Shown one piece after another: positions 1 through 6,800 of a stretch of 7,177 nucleotides of DNA. The notes beneath the pieces are model-generated. The model had not been told where the DNA came from. It searched no databases and worked only from the letters and a program-made list of their open reading frames with translations. The position numbers and the translations under genes are program-made. This DNA comes from Actinomycetota bacterium (lineage in GTDB: Bacteria > Actinomycetota > Thermoleophilia > UBA2241). The stretch is taken from assembly GCA_003157715.1 (NCBI GenBank), contig PMKK01000264.1:1-7177 (forward strand), in the 5' to 3' direction. Within the stretch, counting starts at the first letter, position 1. Every line of letters begins with the position of its first letter.

Positions 1-967
1 GGCGCCCTCCGCGAAGTACTCGAACACGCTGCCTCCCGCGTAGCGCGACAGGAAGCCGTTCCTGCTGGCGTCGTCGCGTGCCTTGGCCGCGCGGTAGTGC
101 TCCTGGATGGCGCGCGAGTCCTCGGCGGGCAGCACCGCGTGCACCTGGTGCGTCAGCTCGTGCAGCACCGTGTTGTACTTGTCGAAGATCGTGCGCTCCA
201 CGTCCTCGACGCCCGTCACGGTGTGGTAGCCACCGCAGCCGCGCACGTCGTCCCACAGCCGCGAGTCGTAGCTGATGCGCTGGTCGCGGAGCGTGCGCTG
301 CGCCGGGCACTCGGACAGCAGCATGTACATGGGCTTGATGAAGTACGTCGCGCCGCCATCGACCAGCACGGGCACGAACTCCTTCCACGGCGCCCCCGAG
401 AGCGCGACGCGCTACTGGAGCCGAGGCGAAAGCGCGCGCCAGTTGGCGACGAAGCGCTCTATCCCGGGCACGACCGGCATGGGCATGGCCGCGAAGCGCG
501 CCTCGTATCCGGCACGGTGCACGTCCACGGTGAAGCGCTCGGCCTCGAGCGCCTTGGCGAGCACGGCGTGCGCGCGACCGTATTCCGGGCACGCCGCCAG
601 TGCCGCGAAGCAGCCGGAGCCCGCCTCGGCGAAGTGCGCGTCCTCGAAGTCGAGCGAGGCCAGGCGAACGCGCGCGTCCGCCCAGCCGGGATGCGTGGCT
701 ACGCCGCGTCTCGCGCACCCGTGCCGAGCAGCGAGTCCGCGTGTACCATGGCGCGCCGGCCCGCCGGGTCGGCGAACGCAACCGGGTAGGCCGCGAAGAG
801 CTGCGTGTAGTTCTTGCGCGCGTAGCCATTGCCGAGCAGGTAGTGCGCCGCGTCGTTGTAGGGCGCCAGCCGCACCGCCCACTCGGCCGCCGAGATCGAT
901 TCGTCGGTGCGCCCGAGCCGGATCAGCGTTTCGGTCAGCGCCATGAGCGCCTCGGGCGAGCCGTCGG
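1..967 (-). pseudogene. Broken TPR plus lethal-factor-like zinc metalloprotease gene (partial)
   Basis: Remnant of one gene read on the minus strand in three pieces. Bases 967-699 encode a tetratricopeptide-like stretch in the frame of the upstream dehydrogenase. Reading then continues from about 705 in another frame (HPGWADARVR, then LDFEDAHF and CPEYGRAH, also TPR-like) to a TAG at 414-412. Beyond the TAG, still in that frame, bases 411-1 are open and protein-like (YDSRLWDDVRGCGG). They hold a zinc site HELTH at 162-148, and the block Y-x6-EYFAEG ends at base 1-6. In anthrax lethal factor (from memory) the second metal-ligand Glu lies 49 residues after the first His, in EFFAEA, with a Tyr seven residues before it; here the spacings are 47 and 7. 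I infer a gluzincin peptidase with an N-terminal TPR region. The start is lost at the fusion with the dehydrogenase and the end lies outside the window. Frameshift and stop could be real decay or sequence errors; substrate unknown. Confidence 0.72.
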
Positions 968-1838
968 CCTCCAGCGCCTCGCGCAGCGTCGCGAACGTGA
1001 GCGCTGCGCCCACGCGGCATGCCGGCCGCGGGTCGAGCGCGACCTCGAGCTCGGTGAACAGCGCCAGCGTCCCCTCGGAGCCGGCGAGCAGACGCGCCAG
1101 CTGGGGCTCCGGCTCGAGGAGAGTGCGCAAGTGGTAGCCGGACGTGCAGCGGCGCGTCTGCGGATAGCCTTCGGCGATCGACCGGCGGTACTGCTCGCGG
1201 ATCTCCGCGAGCGCCGCCGCCAGCCGGTCCGCGCCCGGCCCGCGCAGCCCGCTCGCCAGGTCGTCGCCGGCACAGCGGCCGAAGTCGCAGCGCTCTCCCC
1301 CCGCCAGCACGGCAGAGACAGCGAGCAACTTGTCCTTGGTCTCGCCGTACACGATCGAGCGCGACCCGGACGAGTTGTTGCCGACCATGCCACCGATCGT
1401 GGCCTGATCCACCGTCGATGTGTCCGGGCCGAACTCGAGGCCGTAGGCGGCGGCGGCACGGTTGAGTGACGCCTGGATGACGCCGGGCTGCACGCGCGCG
1501 CTGAGCGCCTCCGTGTCGATCGCGAGGATGCGGTCGAGCTTGAAGCAGTCGACGGCGATGCCGGGGCCGATGGCCTGTCCGGACACGCTGGTGGCCGATC
1601 CGCGCGCGACCAGCGGTACGCCGTACTCGTGCGCCACGGCCGCCACCGCGACAAGATCGTCCGGTGACACCGCGACGACGACCGCGTCGGGCACGACGCG
1701 GTAGATCGAAGCGTCGGTGGAGTAGAGCCAGCGCGCGAGCGGCGTCGTGCACACTTCTCCCGCGACCTGGCCGCGCAGCGCCTGCGCGGCGGCGCGGCCG
1801 GCGGGCGTGACCTCGGGGATGTGGCGGCGCTCGCTCAT
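699..1838 (-). CDS. Truncated GlcD/YdiJ-type FAD-binding dehydrogenase fused in frame to a TPR fragment
   Basis: A 379-residue open frame starting at MSERRHIPEV, 17 bases after the ccdA stop, with only a weak upstream GAGG. Residues about 38-270 are a clear FAD-binding PCMH-type domain of the 2-hydroxyacid/D-lactate dehydrogenase family: YSTDASIYRVVPDAVV near 39-54, pyrophosphate loop ARGSATSVSGQAIGPG at 78-93, FGPDTSTVDQATIGGMVGNN at 136-155, and GSEGTLALFTE at 253-263. Family members run on into a substrate-binding C-terminal domain, and the YdiJ-like ones into an Fe-S domain, to about 450-1000 residues. Here that homology stops near residue 291. Residues 292-379 instead look like TPR (RLGRTDESISAAEWAVRLAP, then AHYLLGNGYARKNY) and belong to the neighbouring metalloprotease gene. 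Without its substrate domain the enzyme is probably inactive. The fusion is visible in the sequence; whether it is a genomic deletion or an assembly join cannot be told here. Confidence 0.8.
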   Translation of the reverse strand: MSERRHIPEVTPAGRAAAQALRGQVAGEVCTTPLARWLYSTDASIYRVVPDAVVVAVSPDDLVAVAAVAHEYGVPLVARGSATSVSGQAIGPGIAVDCFKLDRILAIDTEALSARVQPGVIQASLNRAAAAYGLEFGPDTSTVDQATIGGMVGNNSSGSRSIVYGETKDKLLAVSAVLAGGERCDFGRCAGDDLASGLRGPGADRLAAALAEIREQYRRSIAEGYPQTRRCTSGYHLRTLLEPEPQLARLLAGSEGTLALFTELEVALDPRPACRVGAALTFATLREALEADGSPEALMALTETLIRLGRTDESISAAEWAVRLAPYNDAAHYLLGNGYARKNYTQLFAAYPVAFADPAGRRAMVHADSLLGTGARDAA

Positions 1839-1855
1839 GCCGCCAAGGATACGCC

Positions 1856-2617
1856 TCAGAGCCCTCCCGGGCTGAACGCCGGCAGCCAGCGGCTCATCTG
1901 GTCCAGGACGCCGAGCATCATGAGCACGCCGAAGGCGACCAGCAGCACGCCGGCGGCGATCTGGATGCCGCGGTAGTGGCGCTTGACCACGCCGAGACGG
2001 GCAGAGACCCACTCGAAGGCCACCGCCGCGAGCACGAACGGTAGCCCGAGGCCGGCGGAGTACACGAGCAGCAGGACTGATCCGGACACGGCGCTGTGAC
2101 TCGAGGCGGCCATACCGAGGATGGCGCCGAGGACGTAGCCGACGCATGGCGTCCACCCCACGGCCAGCGCCATGCCGGTGACGAAGGCCCCGCCGGCACC
2201 GCGCCGCGTGGGGCTCACACGCATGACCGGCTTCGGCAGCGGGATCACACCGGCCACCACCAGCCCGCTGAAGGCGATGAACGCGCCGGCTGCGATGGTC
2301 AGCTCGTGCCGGTAGTGGACCAGCAGGCGGCCCACGCCGCCGGCGCCGGCGCCCATCAGGACGAAGACCAGCGTGAATCCGGCCACGAAGAGGAGCGCGG
2401 TCCACAGCAGGCGGCGGCGATGCCCGGCGAGCTGTTCCACTCCGACGCCGGAGATGAACGACAGGTACACCGGCAGCAGCGGGAGCACGCAGGGCGAGAT
2501 GAACGAGAGCAGGCCGGCCACGAACGCGAGCCCGAGAGCCGAGAGGCTCAGCGACGTGACGGTGACCGGCGTGCCGATGATGACGACGCCCAGCGACGTG
2601 ATCGTGTTCGCAGTCAT
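1856..2617 (-). CDS. ccdA: CcdA/DsbD-type thiol-disulfide transport membrane protein
   Basis: A 253-residue polytopic membrane protein that should carry reducing equivalents from cytoplasmic thioredoxin across the membrane to an extracytoplasmic thioredoxin-like partner, as CcdA and the DsbD membrane domain do. About six hydrophobic helices are visible (roughly 25-57, 71-96, 108-127, 143-172, 180-200, 216-237). The two redox cysteines lie in the family motifs FISPCVLPLLPVY (Cys43) and GWTPCVG (Cys158), and the length fits the short CcdA form without DsbD's periplasmic domains. It follows the TlpA-like gene by 49 bases and precedes the FAD gene by 17, so it is probably cotranscribed with both. 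No good Shine-Dalgarno sequence precedes the chosen ATG; a downstream GTG is not excluded. The family call is firm; the physiological job (cytochrome c maturation or general disulfide reduction) is not settled because no cytochrome biogenesis genes are in view. Confidence 0.92.
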   Translation of the reverse strand: MTANTITSLGVVIIGTPVTVTSLSLSALGLAFVAGLLSFISPCVLPLLPVYLSFISGVGVEQLAGHRRRLLWTALLFVAGFTLVFVLMGAGAGGVGRLLVHYRHELTIAAGAFIAFSGLVVAGVIPLPKPVMRVSPTRRGAGGAFVTGMALAVGWTPCVGYVLGAILGMAASSHSAVSGSVLLLVYSAGLGLPFVLAAVAFEWVSARLGVVKRHYRGIQIAAGVLLVAFGVLMMLGVLDQMSRWLPAFSPGGL

Positions 2618-2640
2618 GAGGAGCCCGGAGAGTCCGGCGC

Positions 2641-2657
2641 GGCCGCCCGCGGCGGCC
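2641..2657 (-). other. GC hairpin in the tlpA-ccdA spacer
   Basis: A perfect seven-base-pair inverted repeat, GGCCGCC-CGC-GGCGGCC, lies in the 49-base spacer between the two genes, 23 bases upstream of the ccdA ATG. No T-run follows, so it is not an intrinsic terminator. It could tune ccdA translation or mRNA stability, or be chance in GC-rich DNA. Confidence 0.35.
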
Positions 2658-2666
2658 TGCCGCGCC

Positions 2667-3182
2667 TCACTGGATCGAACTGAGCCTGAGCTGAAACTGC
2701 GCCTGCGTCGAAGCGCCGACGATCGAGCTCTGCACGGTCCCGTTCCTGTCGATGAAGAACGTGGTCGGGATGCCCGTCACGCCCCAGGCGTTGCCGATCG
2801 AGCCGTCGAGGTCCATCACGACCGGATAGGTGATGCCGTACTTGTTCGCGAAGCTCTGCGAGTCGAAGGGTTTGTCGTTCGTCGCCACTCCCACGACCTG
2901 CACGTCGGGGTGCGCCTTTGCGAAGGCGACGACCTCCGGCGCCTCCTGATTGCACGGACCGCACCAGGAGGCGAAGAAGTTGACGACGGTCGGCCTGCCC
3001 CGCGTCGTGGCCAGATCGAACGTGCCGCCGGTCAGCGTGCTGCCCGTGAGCGTCTGGGCGGAGCCGGAGCCGCCGGACGAGGCGCCGGCCGACGATCCGC
3101 AGCCGGCGACGACCAGCGCCGCGAGGACGAGGACGACCATGCTCATGGCCGCGACACGCGCTCCACTCCTGCAACCTGACAT
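2667..3182 (-). CDS. TlpA/ResA-like thioredoxin-fold lipoprotein
   Basis: A 171-residue extracytoplasmic thiol-disulfide oxidoreductase. The chosen ATG is preceded by AAAGGGAG and opens a short basic N-terminus, a hydrophobic segment (residues 13-26) and a lipobox VAGC with the acylated Cys at 28, then a Ser/Gly-rich linker. The frame is open further upstream to 3377, but that part is Arg/Pro-rich and would bury the signal peptide. The thioredoxin fold carries NFFASWCGPC with active-site cysteines 74 and 77, and the cis-proline motif GIPTTFFIDRNG (Pro139), typical of the AhpC/TSA-Redoxin TlpA-ResA group. Its membrane anchor and the adjacent ccdA argue that CcdA keeps it reduced. Targets could be apocytochrome c or other surface thiol proteins; none is nearby to decide. 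Family confidence is high, the specific role inferred. Confidence 0.92.
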   Translation of the reverse strand: MSGCRSGARVAAMSMVVLVLAALVVAGCGSSAGASSGGSGSAQTLTGSTLTGGTFDLATTRGRPTVVNFFASWCGPCNQEAPEVVAFAKAHPDVQVVGVATNDKPFDSQSFANKYGITYPVVMDLDGSIGNAWGVTGIPTTFFIDRNGTVQSSIVGASTQAQFQLRLSSIQ

Positions 3183-3324
3183 CGGCTCCCTTTCGCTCCC
3201 GCCCGGGTCGCCGCCCGGACCGCGTGCACTGGCGGCGCTCGAAAGAACATAGTGTCGCGGCAACGCCCCGCGCACAAGCCCGCCGGACGGCGCGCTCCGG
3301 CCGGGCTCCCGAGAAGATCGGGGT

Positions 3325-3352
3325 TTGCGCTCGGCCAGCGCGCAGGTATGAT
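3325..3352 (+). promoter_or_regulatory. Putative sigma-70-type promoter of the zinc-ribbon gene
   Basis: TTGCGC (3325-3330) and TATGAT (3347-3352) are separated by 16 bases, a good match to a vegetative promoter, in an otherwise very GC-rich region. Transcription would begin near 3359, giving a leader of roughly 30 bases to the ATG at 3393. The -10 box overlaps the palindrome at 3351-3366, an arrangement suited to repression. Confidence 0.5.
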
Positions 3353-3366
3353 ACCCCCAAGGGTAT
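3351..3366. promoter_or_regulatory. CsoR/CstR-family-like operator palindrome
   Basis: A perfect inverted repeat, ATACCC-CCAA-GGGTAT, sits in a local AT-rich island of the divergent intergenic region. Operators of the CsoR/RcnR/FrmR/CstR repressor family typically have this shape: an AT-edged palindrome with C-tract and G-tract arms. It overlaps the -10 box of the plus-strand promoter and lies about 170 bases upstream of the TlpA-like gene on the other strand, so it could control either or both. No regulator gene of this family is in the window. The palindrome is seen; the family assignment is inference. Confidence 0.45.
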
Positions 3367-3392
3367 ACATTCGGCAACCGATGCGGGGTGCG

Positions 3393-3599
3393 ATGGCTTC
3401 CTACGATCTGATCTGCGAGGACTGCGGGAACTCCTTCGAAGTGTTTCGGCAGGGCTTCCTCAAAGACGAGGACAGAGAGTGCCCGGAGTGCGGGTCTGCC
3501 GACGTCCGGCAGAAGTTCTCCAGCTTCCTCAGCAATCTCGGCGGCGCGAGCGCGTCCTCGGGCTGCGCGGCTCCGTCCGGCGGCAGCCCGTTCGGCTGA
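3393..3599 (+). CDS. FmdB-type zinc-ribbon small protein
   Basis: A 68-residue protein with the compact zinc ribbon of the FmdB/CxxC_CxxC_SSSS regulatory-protein family. It starts MASYDLICEDCGNSFEV and has two knuckles, Cys8-x2-Cys11 and Cys30-x2-Cys33, followed by QKFSSF and a Gly/Ser-rich tail with one more Cys58. Family members begin the same way (Met-x-x-Tyr, then CxxCG) and are about 60-110 residues long. I chose the ATG at 3393 for this conserved opening; the ATG at 3381 in the same frame adds four residues, and the frame open from 3252 upstream is unlike the family. A proposed promoter and palindrome lie immediately upstream and a strong terminator 43 bases downstream, so it is probably monocistronic. 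The biochemical function of the family is poorly defined; the name refers to a proposed regulator of formamidase genes and should not be taken literally here. Confidence 0.88.
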   Translation: MASYDLICEDCGNSFEVFRQGFLKDEDRECPECGSADVRQKFSSFLSNLGGASASSGCAAPSGGSPFG

Positions 3600-3612
3600 G
3601 GCTGACGCCCGC

Positions 3613-3626
3613 GGCGCGGTCGCGCC
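3613..3626 (+). other. Short GC hairpin after the zinc-ribbon gene
   Basis: GGCGCG-GT-CGCGCC is a perfect palindrome 13 bases past the stop codon, able to form at least a five-pair stem with a GGTC loop. It lacks a T-run. It may simply stabilise the 3' end before the true terminator at 3643. Confidence 0.25.
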
Positions 3627-3642
3627 GCCCGGACTGCTCGAA

Positions 3643-3685
3643 GGGGGGCGGCGCGCCTGAGGGCACGCCGCCCCCCTGTTTCTCT
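3643..3685 (+). terminator. Intrinsic terminator of the zinc-ribbon gene
   Basis: An eleven-pair perfect stem (GGGGGGCGGCG at 3643-3653 with CGCCGCCCCCC at 3666-3676), extended past one C-A mismatch by GCC/GGC around a TGAG loop, is followed by TGTTTCTCT. This is a strong rho-independent signal 43 bases after the stop codon. Confidence 0.85.
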
Positions 3686-3758
3686 GGCGAATCCGCGTTG
3701 TAGACTTCAGGGCAAGGGAGACCGGTCGGCGCGGCCCAGTGGACGGGCGCGCGGCGAA

Positions 3759-3781
3759 GCCGGGAGCAGTTCGCTCCCGGC
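3759..3781 (+). other. Strong hairpin in the leader of the S8 protease
   Basis: GCCGGGAGC (3759-3767), loop AGTTC, GCTCCCGGC (3773-3781): nine perfect pairs, ending 39 bases before the chosen ATG and nine before the alternative ATG at 3791. There is no T-run after it, so it is not a terminator. The roughly 135-base gap from the upstream terminator holds no gene. A weak -10-like TAGACT occurs at 3701-3706 without a convincing -35. The hairpin may affect translation or mRNA stability; I could not match the leader to a known riboswitch. Confidence 0.5.
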
Positions 3782-3820
3782 GAGGGGCAGATGTGGGGCA
3801 AGCCGAGCAATGGGGGTTCC

Positions 3821-6800
3821 ATGAGACGTTGCGTCTTCATCCTGGTTCTGGCGCTGGTGGTGGCGCTATCGCTCGCCGCCGGCGTGATGCGCGCCAGAGC
3901 GGCCGCGGGAGGTCCCGCCGCCAAACCGACGATCAAGGTGATCGTCATGCTCAAGTCCGGCGGCGACGCCAGCGAAGTCGTAGGTAGGCTGCAGGCTCGC
4001 GACTCCACGAGCGTCGTGCGCTACCACATCATCCCTGCGGTGTCGGCCACGGTGTCGCAGGACACGATCGCCGCGCTGCGAGCGGACGGCAACGTCCTGC
4101 AGGTCTTCAACGATCACAAGATCCCGGCGCCCAAGATGCCCACAGGCGTCGAGGGCAAAGCGCGGACCGCCAGGACCGTCGCCGGCAAGACCGCCGGCAA
4201 GGTGGCGGCCGGAGCACCGCTCGAGTCCGAGGCGCTGCAACTCACGCACGCGCAGGACGCCTGGAGCATCAAGGTCAATGGCCAGCAGGTGATGGGTCAG
4301 GGCGTGCGCGTCGGCATGCTGGACACCGGCACCGACCCGTTGCAGCCGGACCTCGCGCCGGCGATCGAGGCCTACAAGGACTTCACCGGCGAGGGCCTCT
4401 ACGACGACGTCGGCCACGGCACCGGCACCTCCAGCACGGTGGCCGCACAGGGTTTGCCGGTCTTCAATCCCAACACGAACACGACGATGAACTTCTCGGG
4501 CATGGCGCCCAAGAGCAAGGTGCTAATGGCCAAAGTCAGCGGCGAGTACAACGGCTGGGACTCGCAGGTCATCCGCGGCATCCAGTGGCTGATGGACGAG
4601 AAGGTCGACATCATCTCCTGCAGTCTCCTGACAGTCTCCCTCCCGCAGGACGGCAACGACCCTCTCGCCCTTGCGGCTCAGGCAGCTGTGGACGCCGGCA
4701 TCACCTTCGTCAACTCGGAGGGCAATGAAGGCCCCGGCCAGGGCACGATGGGCTCGATGCAGGACGCCCCGGGCGTGCTCGCCGTCGGCGCCAGCACGGG
4801 CAACCGGGAGTTCGCCCAGGAAGACTTCATGGGCGTCACCACGTACAAGGGCGACCAGGTCATCACCTGGTCCAGCCGCGGGCCCAACTCCCTCGGCGAC
4901 TTCCGCCCCGACATCATGGGCTTCGGCGCCTACGGCTGGGCGCTCGCCCCGGTCGGGGGCTCCGACGAAGGTCAGAACATCCAGGAGTTCGGCGGCACGA
5001 GCATGGCCGCTCCGGTCGTCGCCGGCGACCTGGCGCTCGCCGAGTCGGCCTGGAAGCTCTCGCATCCGGGCGAGACGCTGCCCTCTCCTCTGTACTGGAA
5101 GAAGCTCCTCGCCAGCACCACCACCAACCTCGCGTACCCCGCCCTCGAGCAGAGCAGCGGGCTCGTGAATGCCAAGGCAGCCGTCATGGCCGTTCTCCAG
5201 CGCGGTAAGTCGATGCTGGTGTCCGTGGGGGCCGACAGCAACGGGCCGTCCAGCTGGTCGGCAAGGGTCGCCGGCGGCGCCGAGGCCAGCACCAGGATCG
5301 TGGTGCGCAACACCGGCAACGCGAAGGAGAAGATCACCCTCTCCCCGACCACCTACGTGGCCAACGCCAACCAGACGATCACCAAGTCGGTCACCCTCAA
5401 CGGTCCCGACTTCCTGGACAACGAGAACTTCAGCGTCCCGTCCGGCACCGACTTCGTGCAGACCACCGTCACGTGGCCGTCCGGCCCCAACGTGTCCATC
5501 CGCAGCGCCGTCTACGACTCGGATGGCAACTTCCTCACCTACGCCCCGACCTACGGCGGCTACGGGCACCTCACGCAGTGCCAGATCGCCCTCAAGGGGC
5601 CCAAGGACCAGCGCCCGGTCGTCAAAGCCGGCTCGCCGTGGACGCTCGCCATCTTCCCGCGCGCCAGCATGCCCCCCACGGGCCCGCAGCAGGTCAACGT
5701 CAAGATCGAGTTCATGCACGAGGCGACCTGGTCCAGCCTCAAGGTCGCGACGAAGAGCTTCAGGCTCGAGAAGGGCGCCTCGCGCGGAGTCGAGGCCACC
5801 ATCCTCGCTCCCGCGGCCGCCGGCACCTACTTCGGCGGCGTGCGCGTCTCCAACGGCAGCGCCACGACGACGATCCCCGTGAGCATCCGCGTGCCGGTCA
5901 AGATGACCAACGGACACGGGACGTTCAGCGGCAAGCTGGTCGGTTCGACCGTCGAGTACTTCGGCGGCGAATTCTACTTCTACGACTTCACTGTGCCCGG
6001 CGGCACCGCGTCGCTGGCCGCCGCGGTGACCTGGCCCGACCAGGGCAACCTCGTCAACGTCTACCTCGTGGACCCGAACGGCCGCGTGCGCGACGCCAAG
6101 AGCGGGGACCTGAACGTGCCTGACTACGCCAACGGGACGGCGCCTGACGCGGCACTCACGCACACCGGCGAGCAGGTCCTGTGGAGCGCGCCGATGGCCG
6201 GCAAGTGGCAGGTGCTCGTCTGGGCACCAGGCTTCTCCGGCAATGGCTTCTCCGAGCCATACACGGGGACGATCACACTCGACCGTGCCGTCGTCGCGCC
6301 CACCGCGTGGACCACGACGGCCGCCCCAGGCCAGACAGTGACGGCGAGTTTCTCCGTCGCCAACCGGGGCCCCACCGACCTCGCCGCCTACGCGGACAGC
6401 CAGGTCACCTACAATGGCGATGCTCAGTACCAGCAGGTCTGGGATGACATGAACACGACGGGGAACCTCTTTGCCGATGACATCACGGACGGTGGTGGTT
6501 TGTCCGCACACGGCTTCTACGTGCCGCAGAACTGCACCCAGCTGACCGCCTACGCGATGTGGGGCGGGCCCTACCCGAGCACTACGACGCGGAGCGGTAC
6601 CGGGGCGGCGTCCTTCCCGTCGACCCCCATCCCGTCCGCGTCGCCCGTGCTGGTCGACCTCGGCCTCTACGATCCCGCCGGGACCGACGTGGCAGAGAGC
6701 CTGGCGATGTCCGATCACGGCAATGCCGTCCAGGTCCAGAACCCGATGTCCGGCGAGTGGACCACCACGGTGGCCTACGCCAATCCTGGCCCCGACATGC

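Noticed and set aside
97..1469. Overlapping plus-strand open frames (97-789, 275-946, 600-1469)
   Set aside because: Low-complexity Arg/Ala-rich products. The minus strand carries recognisable FAD-binding, TPR and metalloprotease motifs over the same bases.
2096..3252. Plus-strand frames opposite ccdA and the TlpA-like gene
   Set aside because: Compositional shadows rich in Arg, Gly and Asp; both genes on the other strand are identified by redox motifs and membrane helices.
3246..3277. Minus-strand promoter for the TlpA-like gene (TTGTGC at 3277-3272, TATGTT at 3251-3246)
   Set aside because: The spacer is 20 bases, and a 17-base spacer gives a poor -10 box, so it was not listed as a feature.
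3252..3392. Longer N-terminus for the FmdB-type protein from the ATG at 3252
   Set aside because: The extra 47 residues are Arg/Pro-rich, cross the proposed promoter and palindrome, and are unlike the family, whose proteins begin just before the first CxxC.
3701..3812. Possible c-di-GMP-I (GEMM) or glycine riboswitch
   Set aside because: Only short fragments such as GGGCAA, GCGAAGCC and GGCAAGCCG resemble the consensus. The required paired stems and the order of conserved bases do not line up.
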